Origin: Hymenobacter sediminicola
GTDB taxonomy: Bacteria; Bacteroidota; Bacteroidia; Cytophagales; Hymenobacteraceae
DNA length: 64,000 nt
NCBI RefSeq assembly: GCF_014250515.1
Contig: NZ_CP060202.1
Span: 865,001 to 929,000, forward strand
Direction: 5' to 3'
Shown: positions 52,967 through 62,043 of the stretch, piece by piece
Layout: every line of letters begins with the position of its first letter
Numbering within the stretch: position 1 is the stretch's first letter
Translations under genes and position numbers: made by a program
The notes under the pieces: generated by a model
Told to the model about the DNA's origin: nothing
The model's input: only the letters and a program-made list of their open reading frames with translations
The model's database searches: none

Positions 52967-54058
52967 CTATTCACCTATGACCTTATCGGCAGGTATCTGG
53001 GGCGGTGCCGGGGTGCGGGGTTTGGGCAGTTTGAACTCCAGCGTGGTGCCCTGCCCCATTTCGCTTCGCACCCGAATGACGGACTTGTGCGCCTCCACGA
53101 TGTGCTTGCTGATGGCCAGCCCGAGGCCCGAACCGCCGGAGTCACGGGAGCGGCTCTTGTCAATACGATAAAACCGCTCAAAAATGCGGTTGAGGTGCTG
53201 TTTGGGAATTCCTTCGCCATCATCACGGACACTGATACGGACGCTTTTGCCGCTTTCCACGAGGCTCACGACTACATGACCGTTTTCGCGCCCATACTTA
53301 ATGGCATTGTCGATGAGGTTGATAAGTACTTGCCGGATGCGGCTACGGTCGGCCAGTACCCGAACGCCGGTTTGCGGCGCAGTAGGCGGGAATATTTCCA
53401 GACGCACGGCCCGTTGGCTTGCTTTCAGTTCCAGTTGTTCGAAGATGTCCTGCACCAGTTCTGCCACGTCAAAACTCTGGCGGCGCATCCGGACTACCCC
53501 CTTTTCCAGCTGCGAAATGGTTACCAAGTCTTGTACCAGCGTGTCAAGAGCATCGAGGCTGGTAGCGGCTTTACGGAGGAATTTGGTGCGTACAAACTCG
53601 TCGATGTCATCATCATCCAGCACGGTATGCAGAAACCCCTGCGCCGCGAATATGGGCGTTTTGAGTTCATGCGAAACGTCGGCCAGAAACTCGCGGCGCA
53701 GGGCCTGCAGGCGCTTCAGTTCATCTATTTCCTGCTGTTTGCGCTGGGCCATGTCTATAATTTCCTCTCGCATGCGCTTGAGGGGTTCCGGGCGGAACAA
53801 AAACTTGTTCGACATGCGGCGGAACTCCTTGCGCTTAATTTGCTCCAGACCGGCGTAGATGTTGTTGATCTCCCTGAAAATAAGGGCTTCAAACATCAGG
53901 TATATCAGTAGAAAACAGGCTGCCATGGTGATGCCGGCTGCCAACACGCCCTGTTGCAGCGGCAACGTTGGTGCCACCCACGCCAGCGCCGTGAGTACGC
54001 ACGCCACCAGCATCGAGAGCAGCAGGGCAATGGTACGGGAGGAAATAGTGAGGCGCAT
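52967..54058 (-). CDS. PhoR-like sensor histidine kinase
   Basis: This 363-residue kinase has two membrane segments near the N-terminus (~9-28 and ~36-58) with almost no periplasmic loop, a coiled linker, a HisKA domain with His130 (FLADVSHELKTPI) and an HATPase (LIDNAIKYG, RDDGEGIP, GSGLGLAISKHI). Without a PAS domain or large sensor, it may sense membrane state or a partner. It lies downstream of the OmpR-type regulator at 54172 on the same strand, separated by a strong inverted repeat. Confidence 0.9.
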   Translation of the reverse strand: MRLTISSRTIALLLSMLVACVLTALAWVAPTLPLQQGVLAAGITMAACFLLIYLMFEALIFREINNIYAGLEQIKRKEFRRMSNKFLFRPEPLKRMREEIIDMAQRKQQEIDELKRLQALRREFLADVSHELKTPIFAAQGFLHTVLDDDDIDEFVRTKFLRKAATSLDALDTLVQDLVTISQLEKGVVRMRRQSFDVAELVQDIFEQLELKASQRAVRLEIFPPTAPQTGVRVLADRSRIRQVLINLIDNAIKYGRENGHVVVSLVESGKSVRISVRDDGEGIPKQHLNRIFERFYRIDKSRSRDSGGSGLGLAISKHIVEAHKSVIRVRSEMGQGTTLEFKLPKPRTPAPPQIPADKVIGE

Positions 54059-54104
54059 GCAGAAAGAAAGTAAAGCGCATCAAGGAACGTTATGCAGCGC
54101 GAAA

Positions 54105-54153
54105 CGGAGCACTTTGCCAGTGCAACAAATAACCGCGCTGGCAAAGTGCTCCG
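54105..54153. terminator. Long inverted repeat between response regulator and kinase genes
   Basis: 19-bp arms (54105-54123 and 54135-54153, one mismatch) flank an 11-nt loop. It follows the regulator stop by 19 bases and precedes the kinase. It could terminate or attenuate transcription, or stabilise the regulator mRNA. Confidence 0.6.
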
Positions 54154-54171
54154 CTTTTACATGACGTAGAC

Positions 54172-54873
54172 CTAGTTGTCGGTGTTGAATTTATATCCGA
54201 CGCCCTTAATGGTCTGAATGTGGTGGTCGCCGACTTTTTCGCGCACTTTGCGCACATGCACATCCACGGTGCGGGCCAGCACAAAAACGTCATTGCCCCA
54301 AATATTCTGCAGCAATTCTTCGCGCCCGAATACTTTATGCGGCGTGGCTGCCAGAAAGGCCAGCAGTTCAAACTCCTTTTTGGGTAGTGTGATTTTGCGA
54401 CCCTCCTGATACACGGAAAAGGCCGTCCGGTCAATAGTTAGCCCGTTGATTTCGATGGTGTCCTGCACGGACAGTGGGTCCCGGTCGCGTCGCACGAAGG
54501 CGGCCAGACGACTGAGCAGGGCCCGCGGCTTGATGGGCTTGGCAATGAAGTCGTCGGCCCCGGCTTCGAAGGCTGCTACTTCCGAAAACTCCTCGGCGCG
54601 GGCCGTCAGGAAAATGATGTAGGTGTCCTTGAACTTGGGCTGTTCCCGAAGCTGGCGGCAGGTGGCTATACCATCTAGATGCGGCATCATTACATCGAGC
54701 AGAATGATGTCGGGGCCGAACTGTGGGGCAATTTCCAGGGCTTTGCGGCCATCGGGGGCTGAAGCCACCATGTAGCATTCTTTGCGCAGGTTGTATTCCA
54801 GCAACTCCACAATGTCGGGGTCGTCATCGACAACAAGAATCTTGTACGCGTTGGGGTTGGCAGGTGCTTGCAC
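54172..54873 (-). CDS. OmpR/PhoB-type response regulator
   Basis: This regulator has a receiver domain with Asp60 (DIILLDVMMP) and acidic triad VDDDPD, and a C-terminal winged helix (LPKKEFELLAFLAATPHKVFGREELLQNIWG...TVDVHVRKVREKVG). The start is taken as GTG 54873 (233 residues) because the longer frame from 54963 gives an unmatched N-terminus and contains a consensus -7 box (54913-54920). It is upstream of its likely partner kinase. Confidence 0.87.
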   Translation of the reverse strand: MQAPANPNAYKILVVDDDPDIVELLEYNLRKECYMVASAPDGRKALEIAPQFGPDIILLDVMMPHLDGIATCRQLREQPKFKDTYIIFLTARAEEFSEVAAFEAGADDFIAKPIKPRALLSRLAAFVRRDRDPLSVQDTIEINGLTIDRTAFSVYQEGRKITLPKKEFELLAFLAATPHKVFGREELLQNIWGNDVFVLARTVDVHVRKVREKVGDHHIQTIKGVGYKFNTDN

Positions 54874-54912
54874 AGCGTAGGGTGTTTGGGGGTAAAACAG
54901 GATGCGCGAAGA

Positions 54913-54920
54913 CAAAAGTA
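54913..54920 (-). promoter_or_regulatory. -7 box for the OmpR-type regulator
   Basis: On the minus strand TACTTTTG matches TAnnTTTG, about 40 bases before the GTG start at 54873. No -33 TTG is clear. Confidence 0.45.
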
Positions 54921-55013
54921 CCGCCGGCCGGGTGCTCCGGTATGTTACGTTTTTGTGAACCACACTTCAGGAACCGAGTACTTCGCCAGCAGGCGAGGCC
55001 GAATAAAACAAAA

Positions 55014-55038
55014 AAGCGGCCCCTGTCAGGGGCCGCTT
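55014..55038 (-). terminator. Terminator of the DUF3108 gene
   Basis: Arms aagcggcccc / ggggccgctt around a 5-nt loop, followed on the minus strand by a T run, 10 bases beyond the stop. Confidence 0.85.
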
Positions 55039-55047
55039 CACACACTA

Positions 55048-55872
55048 TTAGTTCTGGGCTACCAAGTTCAGCCGGTTTTTCAGGCCACGATATTTATACA
55101 TATCCACTTTCACAGCTCCTACAAACAACTCGGCCTGGATCAGAACCGGGACTTTGTTTCGGTCGTCGGAGAGGTAGACGGAAATAGCGTTTTCCCCTTT
55201 GAAAAGCTTGTTGCTGGGCATTTTTGGTACCAGCTTGATGGCACGAATGGTGCCGGCTTTGGTCGTTACAGTTTCGCGGCCCTTGTACATTACGTCCATC
55301 GTAAATACATCTTCATCGAAGAAGCCCTGTACCCGAATGACTTCGCCGATGCGGCGCTGGTCGTAGTTGAGGGTACGTAGGTAGTAGAAGCCACTCACCA
55401 GGTCCTGCACGTTGTCGGGGACTTTGTAAGTGCCGCGCTTCACGTCGTCCTTGTCCTTGCCCCGCTTCTCGACTTCTGCCACGTCTTTGATATGGTCGAA
55501 ATCAACGGTTTCCTTCTTGCGGTAGTGGTTTTCCTCGATGTTGCGGAAAAACTTCTGCGGCAGAATACTGGTCGTGTCGATGTAGGAGCGCCAGGTATCC
55601 CGAATGCGCAGAAAGAAATCGAATGACCCGGTGGTGCGCCCCGTAACGGTGGCTTTGTAACATGGCCGCTCGTTTATGCGGTGCAGATCATCGGATACCT
55701 CGATAGTAGCTTCGGCCGCGTTAATCAGTCCGTAGTGCACTTTGTACTGCAGCACTTCGCCGGACGTGAAGCTGTGATTGGGAATGGAGCGGAGCGAATC
55801 AGAAGGCCCGAACGCTAGCAGGCTCATTGCCGGCAGCACAAGAAGAGTAGAAAGAAGCCAGCGGCGGTTCAT
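55048..55872 (-). CDS. Exported DUF3108 protein
   Basis: This 274-residue exported protein starts at ATG 55872 with a signal peptide (LLSTLLVLPAMSLLAFG); the frame is open 50 codons further upstream, but that sequence is not coding in character. Family signs include FTSGEVLQYKVHYGLINAAEATIEV and YLRTLNYDQRRIGEVIRVQGFFDEDV. DUF3108 proteins have a lipocalin-like beta barrel and unknown function in the periplasm. It is a single gene between recA and the two-component pair. Confidence 0.82.
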   Translation of the reverse strand: MNRRWLLSTLLVLPAMSLLAFGPSDSLRSIPNHSFTSGEVLQYKVHYGLINAAEATIEVSDDLHRINERPCYKATVTGRTTGSFDFFLRIRDTWRSYIDTTSILPQKFFRNIEENHYRKKETVDFDHIKDVAEVEKRGKDKDDVKRGTYKVPDNVQDLVSGFYYLRTLNYDQRRIGEVIRVQGFFDEDVFTMDVMYKGRETVTTKAGTIRAIKLVPKMPSNKLFKGENAISVYLSDDRNKVPVLIQAELFVGAVKVDMYKYRGLKNRLNLVAQN

Positions 55873-55977
55873 AAAGCGAAAAAAGCAGGAAGTAAACTCC
55901 TGACACTCCAGACAAAAGCGGTGCCAGCAAATATACTCGTAATAGATGGTTGGGGTGCTATACGAAGTAGAGAACGA

Positions 55978-56008
55978 AAAAGCCTCCCCGGCAAACCGGG
56001 GAGGCTTT
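55978..56008 (-). terminator. Terminator of recA
   Basis: Arms aaagcctccccgg / ccggggaggcttt (13 bp) and a 4-nt loop lie ~33 bases beyond the recA stop on the minus strand, with a T run. Confidence 0.85.
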
Positions 56009-56040
56009 AATTCGCTGGACAACGTCAGCAGGAGTGCTTC

Positions 56041-57147
56041 TTACAGCGCGTCCTCGTCCTCGTCGGTGCTGCGGTCTTCCGGAATAGCAGCCAAGGCAGT
56101 TTCTGGCTCACCTTTCACCATAGCCCGGATCTGAGCTTCAATTTTGTCGGCCAGTTCGGGGTTGTCCTGCAGAATGGTTTTTACCCCTTCGCGGCCTTGG
56201 CCGAGACGGTCACCGTTGTACGAGAACCACGAGCCTGACTTGGCAATAATGCCCATATCAACGCCGAGGTCGAGGATTTCGCCGACTTTGCTGATGCCTT
56301 CGTTGTAGATAATATCGAACTCAATCACCTTGAAAGGCGGCGCTACTTTGTTCTTCACCACCTTCACTTTGGTGCGGTTGCCGGTCACGTTATCCTTATC
56401 TTCTTTGATCTGGCCGATACGACGAATGTCGAGGCGAACCGAAGCGTAGAATTTCAGGGCGTTACCACCGGTAGTCGTTTCAGGCGAACCGAACATCACA
56501 CCGATTTTCTCACGCAACTGGTTGATGAAGATGCAGCAGCAGCCGGTTTTGTTGATGGTGCCGGTCAGCTTCCGCAGAGCCTGCGACATCAGACGGGCAT
56601 GCAGACCCACTTTCGAGTCACCCATGTCGCCTTCCAGTTCGCCTTTCGGTACCAGAGCCGCCACGGAGTCAATAACGATGATATCGATGGCGCCGCTGGA
56701 AATCAGCTGGTCGGCAATTTCGAGGGCTTGCTCGCCATTATCAGGCTGGGCAATAAGCAGGTTTTTGGTGTCGATGCCGAGTTTGGCAGCGTAAGCCGGA
56801 TCGAAGGCATGTTCGGCGTCGATGAAGGCCGCCATGCCGCCTTTCTTCTGCGCTTCCGCAATGCAGTGCATTGTGAGGGTAGTTTTACCCGATGATTCCG
56901 GACCGTAGATTTCTACGACACGGCCCTTAGGCAGACCTCCTACGCCCAGCGCAATGTCAAGGCCAAGCGAACCGGTGCTGATGACTTCCACATCCATCAC
57001 CTTGTTGTCGCTCAGTTTCATGACGGTGCCCTTGCCATAGGCTTTGTCGAGCTTATCCAGCGTCAGCTGAAGGGCTTTCATTTTCTCAGTGGCGTTGTTA
57101 GCCGTCTTGTCTGCCTTTTCAGCTTTGTCAGTGGTGGTTGCAGCCAT
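56041..57147 (-). CDS. recA: Recombinase RecA
   Basis: This 368-residue RecA drives strand exchange and SOS signalling. The Walker A is GPESSGKT (82-89), with Walker B in [13 protein letters not shown]. Loop L2 is in the [25 protein letters not shown] stretch. The N-terminus has a ~25-residue Thr/Lys/Ala-rich extension and the C-terminus an acidic tail (STDEDEDAL), as is common. It has its own terminator. No obvious SOS box was recognised upstream. Confidence 0.98.
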   Translation of the reverse strand: MAATTTDKAEKADKTANNATEKMKALQLTLDKLDKAYGKGTVMKLSDNKVMDVEVISTGSLGLDIALGVGGLPKGRVVEIYGPESSGKTTLTMHCIAEAQKKGGMAAFIDAEHAFDPAYAAKLGIDTKNLLIAQPDNGEQALEIADQLISSGAIDIIVIDSVAALVPKGELEGDMGDSKVGLHARLMSQALRKLTGTINKTGCCCIFINQLREKIGVMFGSPETTTGGNALKFYASVRLDIRRIGQIKEDKDNVTGNRTKVKVVKNKVAPPFKVIEFDIIYNEGISKVGEILDLGVDMGIIAKSGSWFSYNGDRLGQGREGVKTILQDNPELADKIEAQIRAMVKGEPETALAAIPEDRSTDEDEDAL

Positions 57148-57337
57148 TGGAATGAGGTTGTTGGGAAATGCTTAGGTTTGGTGAATGTAGGCGTTTTCAA
57201 CGGCCTGCGCAACCCACAAAGAGCTGTGCAAAGCCGTACCGTCGGAGCCTTTCCGGGTCGGCTAGTGGTAACGCAGCCGGCCTATATTTTGTGCCCACAA
57301 TGCTAAAAAAATTCGTTGAATTCGCCGCTATTTTTCC

Positions 57338-58507
57338 ATGCTAAAATATTTGGCAAAAAGCCGCTTTTCTATTGTCCTGATCCTGACGCTCGTAAGCTGG
57401 CTGAACGGTGCGCCTTCGGCACAGGCCCAGCTGGATAACCGGGCTTTTTTACATCCGCTGGTAGTGGGGCCGCAATACGAGCGGCAGCTTCGGCTCGATG
57501 TGCAGGCCTTTTTATTCAACAAAGACAACGAGTATTTCAACAAGCTAGAAGATGGCCGCACCTACTTCGGGGCGCAGCTGCTGCCACGGCTGGTGTATTT
57601 CCCGAGTGCCAATTTGCGAGTAGAAGCCGGTGTTTTTCTGTGGCGAGACTATGGTACGCCCCGGCTGCGGCAGGTACGGCCGCTGCTCACGGTGAAGTAC
57701 CAGAACGGTCCGCACAGCATTCTGTTCGGCAACATTGAAGGCAACCTGCACCACGGCTATATCGAGCCGATGTTTGACTTCGAGCGGGTGATGACCAACC
57801 GATTGGAAGAAGGAGTGCAATACAAGCTGCAGAAGCCCCGCCTGAACCTGGACGCGTGGGTAGACTGGCAGCGGCAGCAGTATCGGTTCAGCAATTTTCA
57901 GGAAGAGGTGGCTGGTGGCCTTTCTACGGAAGCAACGCTACTCGGCGACTCCAGCAGTCTGTGGCTGCGGGTGCCGTTTCAGTTCACGGGTACTCACCGC
58001 GGCGGCCAGATTGATACCGTGCCTACGCCCCTCCAAACCCTGTTCAACCTAGCCAGTGGTATTCGGGTGCGCAAGCCGCTCACGTCCCGGTTTTTCCACG
58101 CAGTACATGCTGACGCTTACTTCACCTATTTCCATGACTATTCTTTCACGTACCAGCTGCCGTATCAGAGTGGTACCGGCCTGTATTTGAATGGCGGCGT
58201 AGATACGCATCTGTCCAACGTGCAAGTGGCCTACTGGCGCGGTAACGGTTATATCTCACCCTTAGGCGGAACGCTCTACCGCTCCATTTCCAACTCCGTC
58301 AGCGACCCGCAGTATCTGGAGAAAGACCGGCAGCTGCTCATCGTGCGGTTCCTGAAGGATTACCGGCTGCCCGGCAACCTCATCATGACCACGCGCTTCG
58401 AGCCGCTCTATGACCTCAACAACGGCCTGTTTGACTTCTCTTTCGCGCTGTATTTCAACTTCAACCAGAGCTTCCTGCTAACTACCATACGCAGGGGCGT
58501 GGAATAG
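57338..58507 (+). CDS. Exported probable outer-membrane beta-barrel protein
   Basis: This 389-residue exported protein (signal peptide ending APSAQAQ) has alternating hydrophobic/aromatic strands through most of its length (e.g. LLPRLVYFPSANLRVEAGVFLWRDYG, RFLKDYRLPGNLIMTTRFEPLYDLNNGLFDFSFALYF), the pattern of an outer-membrane barrel. The C-terminal residues (TTIRRGVE) do not end in Phe. It was not assigned to a family. It stands divergent from recA. Confidence 0.65.
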   Translation: MLKYLAKSRFSIVLILTLVSWLNGAPSAQAQLDNRAFLHPLVVGPQYERQLRLDVQAFLFNKDNEYFNKLEDGRTYFGAQLLPRLVYFPSANLRVEAGVFLWRDYGTPRLRQVRPLLTVKYQNGPHSILFGNIEGNLHHGYIEPMFDFERVMTNRLEEGVQYKLQKPRLNLDAWVDWQRQQYRFSNFQEEVAGGLSTEATLLGDSSSLWLRVPFQFTGTHRGGQIDTVPTPLQTLFNLASGIRVRKPLTSRFFHAVHADAYFTYFHDYSFTYQLPYQSGTGLYLNGGVDTHLSNVQVAYWRGNGYISPLGGTLYRSISNSVSDPQYLEKDRQLLIVRFLKDYRLPGNLIMTTRFEPLYDLNNGLFDFSFALYFNFNQSFLLTTIRRGVE

Positions 58508-58522
58508 GAGCGAGAAGGAATT

Positions 58523-59095
58523 CTACCGCTCCAGACGGTAATGTGTAATGTCGTTGTCGCCGGTGCGTAGGGACAAGAGCCGCCTTCGAGCTACCACTGG
58601 CCGGAATCCTACATGCTCGGCCACTGCCATGCTACGGGGATTGTCGCGGCGGCTGCGGAGGGTGAGGCTACCAGCCCGCAGCGTCTCGCCAAACCCAAAC
58701 TGTACGGCGGCCGCCAGCGCCTCACGCGCATAGCCGTATCCTTCGGCCTCGGCCGCCAGATAATACCCTATTTCAGCACTAACAGGCGTACTCCAGGAAG
58801 GCCGCAGGCTGATGTCGCCGAGGTAGGCGTTGGTTGCCGTGTGCCAGATACCGAACACATAGAGCCGGCCGGTGTGCCAGTCATGTGCAAACTGGGCCAA
58901 TATCCTGCCGGCATCAGCTGGCGTGCGTACGGCGGCAACCCGCGACGGAAAAGCCGGCTCCAGCCGCTCTCGGTTTTGATTGAGCAGAGTGAAAAAGCTG
59001 GCCTGATCGGTAGCCTGATACGGGCGAAGGGTAAGCCGGGCAGTAGACAGCGACGCCGAAGGCGGCGCACAGGGAGGCGACGGGAAGGAGTACAT
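58523..59095 (-). CDS. GNAT-family N-acetyltransferase (RimJ/RimL-like)
   Basis: This 190-residue acetyl-CoA-dependent transferase has the RimJ/L layout: LTLRPYQATDQASFFTLLNQNRERL at the start, then AEIGYYLAAEAEGYGYAREALAAAVQFGF (with a modified acetyl-CoA loop), SLTLRSRRDNPRSMAVAEHVGF and the closing strand. The target is likely a ribosomal protein N-terminus or a small amine, but this cannot be told from sequence. It lies convergent to the barrel gene with 15 bases between. Confidence 0.82.
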   Translation of the reverse strand: MYSFPSPPCAPPSASLSTARLTLRPYQATDQASFFTLLNQNRERLEPAFPSRVAAVRTPADAGRILAQFAHDWHTGRLYVFGIWHTATNAYLGDISLRPSWSTPVSAEIGYYLAAEAEGYGYAREALAAAVQFGFGETLRAGSLTLRSRRDNPRSMAVAEHVGFRPVVARRRLLSLRTGDNDITHYRLER

Positions 59096-59274
59096 GATTT
59101 TGGGCGCTGATGCCTGTACCTACGCGTGGGTGCCGCAGAATGGCTGAAAAGCCTCAGCAGCTACTAGCCCAACGATAACCCACTGCATAAGATGTCGTTT
59201 AGCCAGAACGCTGACGCAGCTCTATAGTCCTATCTACTGTGCCGGCTAACTTCTCAACAAAATTCTCTGATAAC

Positions 59275-60162
59275 ATGAAAAGAAGACTGGAAGGCAAAGT
59301 AGCTATTGTGACAGGTGGTGGCTCAGGTATCGGCGAGGCCATTAGCAAGAAATTCGCGGCGGAAGGAGCCTCAGTAGTTGTCTGCGGATTGCCCAGCGAC
59401 CCGGTGCGCAAAGTAGTGGACGAAATTCAGGCCAGCGGCGGCAAGGCAATAGGTTATCTAGGTGACGTCTCGATAGAAGACAGCGCGGAGGCCTGTGTAC
59501 AGCTCGCCCTCGATGATTTTGGCAAGCTGGATATCCTGATCAATAATGCTGGCGTGTTTCCGGCCACAGCCGAATTGGACAAGTATCCGGTTGAGGCATT
59601 CGAATACATGATCAAAAACAACATCTACACCGCCTTTATGATGAGCCGGGCAGCGCTGCCGCACCTGCAAAAAACCAAAGGCAACATCGTGTCAGCGGGT
59701 TCAGAGGCCGGCCAGATGGGCTCGCCTATGATTACGCCCTATGGCGGCACCAAGGCTTGGGTGATGACATTCTCGCGCGGTCTGGCCGTAGAGCAGGCCA
59801 AGCATGGAGTACGGGTAAACTGTGTGGGGCCGGGCCCCATTGACACGGCCTGGACGCATAAGGAGACCGGCCCTATGGATAGCAAAATGGAAAAGAACAC
59901 GGTGAACGGAGTGCCACTCGGCCGCCGTGGCACTCCCGAGGAAGTAGCCAACGTATACCTGTTCCTGGCCTCGGATGAAGCCAGCTACGTAACGGGCGCC
60001 ACTTATTTCGTGGATGGCGGCGTAACGCTGTCCAAGAGTCTGTCTGGTGAGGAGGTGCCTGCACACCTGAAACAGCAGCCAGCCGGCGACCTGCACCTCA
60101 ACCATGGCAAGGAAGGCCACGCCAAAATTCGGAAGGAAGCCACCGGCACCATGACTGTCTGA
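59275..60162 (+). CDS. Short-chain dehydrogenase/reductase
   Basis: This 295-residue NAD(P)-dependent oxidoreductase starts at ATG 59275 (MKRRLEGKVAIVTGGGSGIG); an in-frame GTG at 59239 gives an unmatched extension. It has the cofactor motif TGGGSGIG, NNAG, catalytic Ser in SAGSEAG, and Tyr-x3-Lys in TPYGGTKAW. The C-terminal ~40 residues (His/Lys/Gln-rich) extend past the normal ~250-residue SDR. The substrate is unknown. It has its own terminator. Confidence 0.9.
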   Translation: MKRRLEGKVAIVTGGGSGIGEAISKKFAAEGASVVVCGLPSDPVRKVVDEIQASGGKAIGYLGDVSIEDSAEACVQLALDDFGKLDILINNAGVFPATAELDKYPVEAFEYMIKNNIYTAFMMSRAALPHLQKTKGNIVSAGSEAGQMGSPMITPYGGTKAWVMTFSRGLAVEQAKHGVRVNCVGPGPIDTAWTHKETGPMDSKMEKNTVNGVPLGRRGTPEEVANVYLFLASDEASYVTGATYFVDGGVTLSKSLSGEEVPAHLKQQPAGDLHLNHGKEGHAKIRKEATGTMTV

Positions 60163-60205
60163 AACGCCAAGCCCTGATTTCAGAACTTCTGAAGCACCTA
60201 AAACG

Positions 60206-60237
60206 AAAAGAGGCTTGCCGTTAGGCAAGCCTCTTTT
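60206..60237 (+). terminator. Terminator of the SDR gene
   Basis: Perfect arms aaaagaggcttgcc / ggcaagcctctttt with a 4-nt loop and T run follow the SDR stop by 43 bases. Confidence 0.88.
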
Positions 60238-60312
60238 TCATGAAGTATATAACTGGAGGTGAAGATTCACCTAGTCACGCATTTAGGGCAGATGGCAGGC
60301 AATTGCGACTGT

Positions 60313-60750
60313 CTACTTCTGAAGCGCCGCTCCTATACCGGATTTATGCTGATCGGGGCTGCCGAGGGCTTGCTGGGTACGCATCACGTTTACCTGGCGG
60401 GCGGCCTCGTTGAAATATTCGAGACGACGAATCAGCATTTCTTTGGTCAAAACGCGGCCTTCGGGCGTCCGCATCATGGCACGATGATCAGCCAGCAGAC
60501 GTACCATAATGGCTTCCGTTGCGGCTTTCTGTGGCTCAAACTGTGCCAGAAATTCGCCTACTCGTTCTACGCCTTCCGTAGTGAGCCGGTATTGGGCGCC
60601 GCCCTGGTTCAGGACTTCGCACAAAACGTAGATTTCCAGCGGTAGAGAGGTGGCAAGCGCCGTAGTACGCAGGTCGAGACCAACTCGCAGTGCATCGAAG
60701 ATGATGTCGATGTTGCGCTCAAACTGCTGATAGTAGCCAGAAGCTTCCAT
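60313..60750 (-). CDS. Hypothetical protein downstream of MoxR
   Basis: This 145-residue cytosolic, mostly helical protein (NIDIIFDALRVGLDLRTTALATSLPLEIYVL, VGEFLAQFEPQKAATEAIMVRLL) was not recognised. It lies 56 bp after the MoxR gene on the same strand and is probably cotranscribed with it. No catalytic motif is visible. Confidence 0.62.
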   Translation of the reverse strand: MEASGYYQQFERNIDIIFDALRVGLDLRTTALATSLPLEIYVLCEVLNQGGAQYRLTTEGVERVGEFLAQFEPQKAATEAIMVRLLADHRAMMRTPEGRVLTKEMLIRRLEYFNEAARQVNVMRTQQALGSPDQHKSGIGAALQK

Positions 60751-60806
60751 GGTATTTTCGTAATCTGCCGTGTTGCAACATGCGCAACGCGGCGGTTAAA
60801 ACTGAC

Positions 60807-61772
60807 TTACAACAACTCCTTTACAATCTGCTCTACCGTTACCCCTTCGGCTTCCGCCTTGAAGTTGCGAACCAAACGGTGGCGCAAAATAGGCAGCGCT
60901 ACGGCTTTCACATCCTCGATATCGGGCGAGTATTTGCCGTTGAGCAGCGCATTGCACTTGGCGCCTACAATCAGATGCTGCGAAGCACGCGGACCGGCGC
61001 CCCATTCGAGTAGCTGCGTAGCACGGGCTGCGCCCCGCTCGGTGCCGGGGCGGGTTTTGTGCACCAGGCTCACGGCGTATTCTACCACATTGTCGGCCAC
61101 GGGCACGCGGCGCACCAGGTGCTGGAAGGCCTGGATTTCGTCGGCGTGCAGAATCTTATTGACCGTGGGCTTGGTATCGGAAGTCGTGTTCTTCACGATT
61201 TGCAGCTCTGCTTCATAGCTGGGGTAGCCCAGTTCTATGTTGAACATGAAACGGTCCAACTGTGCTTCAGGCAGCGGATAGGTGCCTTCCTGCTCAATCG
61301 GGTTCTGGGTAGCCAGCACGAAAAACGGGCGCTCCAGTGGATAGCGCCGGCCAGCTACCGTCACGGCGTATTCCTGCATGCTTTCCAGCAGTGCTGCCTG
61401 AGTTTTGGGCGGCGTCCGGTTGATTTCATCCGCCAGCACAATGTTGGCGAAAATCGGGCCCGGCACAAAGTGGAAGTCGCGCTGCTGGTTCATGGTTTCC
61501 GAGCCCACAATGTCAGAAGGCATCAGGTCCGGCGTGAACTGCACACGGTTGAACGAGAGGTCAAGCGAATCGGCAATAGTCTGGATAAGCAGCGTTTTGG
61601 CCAGCCCCGGCACACCTACCAGCAGGCAGTGGCCCTGCGAAAACACGGCCGTCAGCACCAGCTTCACCACCTCATCCTGTCCGATAATGACTTTGCCGAT
61701 TTCCTGGCGCAAAGCGCGGTACGATTGGGCCAGTGCGTCGGCGGCTTCTTTGTCGGAAGAGAATGTGCGCAT
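60807..61772 (-). CDS. MoxR-family AAA+ ATPase
   Basis: This 321-residue ATPase belongs to the MoxR group, which acts as a chaperone in maturation of other proteins, often with VWA-domain partners. Walker A is GVPGLAKT (53-60), Walker B IVLADEIN (111-118) and sensor ATQNPIEQEGTYPLPEAQLDRFMF. No VWA-domain gene follows it here, which is the usual neighbour; only the 145-residue hypothetical protein does. A 12-bp-arm hairpin lies just upstream of the start. Confidence 0.93.
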   Translation of the reverse strand: MRTFSSDKEAADALAQSYRALRQEIGKVIIGQDEVVKLVLTAVFSQGHCLLVGVPGLAKTLLIQTIADSLDLSFNRVQFTPDLMPSDIVGSETMNQQRDFHFVPGPIFANIVLADEINRTPPKTQAALLESMQEYAVTVAGRRYPLERPFFVLATQNPIEQEGTYPLPEAQLDRFMFNIELGYPSYEAELQIVKNTTSDTKPTVNKILHADEIQAFQHLVRRVPVADNVVEYAVSLVHKTRPGTERGAARATQLLEWGAGPRASQHLIVGAKCNALLNGKYSPDIEDVKAVALPILRHRLVRNFKAEAEGVTVEQIVKELL

Positions 61773-61796
61773 TCTAGGATGGTTAGTTGGCTTCTC

Positions 61797-61824
61797 CCAA
61801 CAACTGCATACGTGCAGTTGTTGG
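61797..61824. repeat. Perfect hairpin upstream of MoxR start
   Basis: Arms ccaacaactgca and tgcagttgttgg flank the 4-nt loop tacg. It sits 25 bases before the MoxR start (minus strand), where it could be in the mRNA leader, an operator, or the terminator of the gene upstream; no T run follows. Confidence 0.5.
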
Positions 61825-62043
61825 CGTGAATAGGAAAGACGTATAGTCTAGCAGAATGTCGCCTTGCTCGATATAGAAAAGATGCAGGTTGCGCATTTAC
61901 CCGTTGTGGTGGGTTGTCGGCAAGATGAGTAATGCACGTCCCATTTCACATACGAGCGTGTTGAGTTCGTCACTACATGTGATGATAGTTTCGAATTCAG
62001 AGCTGGAAATACGCAGCGCAGTAAACCAAGCTGCTTTTGTGGC

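Noticed and set aside
54873..54963. Longer start for the OmpR-type regulator
   Set aside because: The extra residues do not match the family and contain a consensus -7 promoter box, so the GTG at 54873 was preferred.
61773..62043. Possible gene or small RNA in the gap between the isomerase and MoxR genes
   Set aside because: No coding frame of merit was seen and only one hairpin is present; there is no promoter/terminator pair to support an RNA gene.
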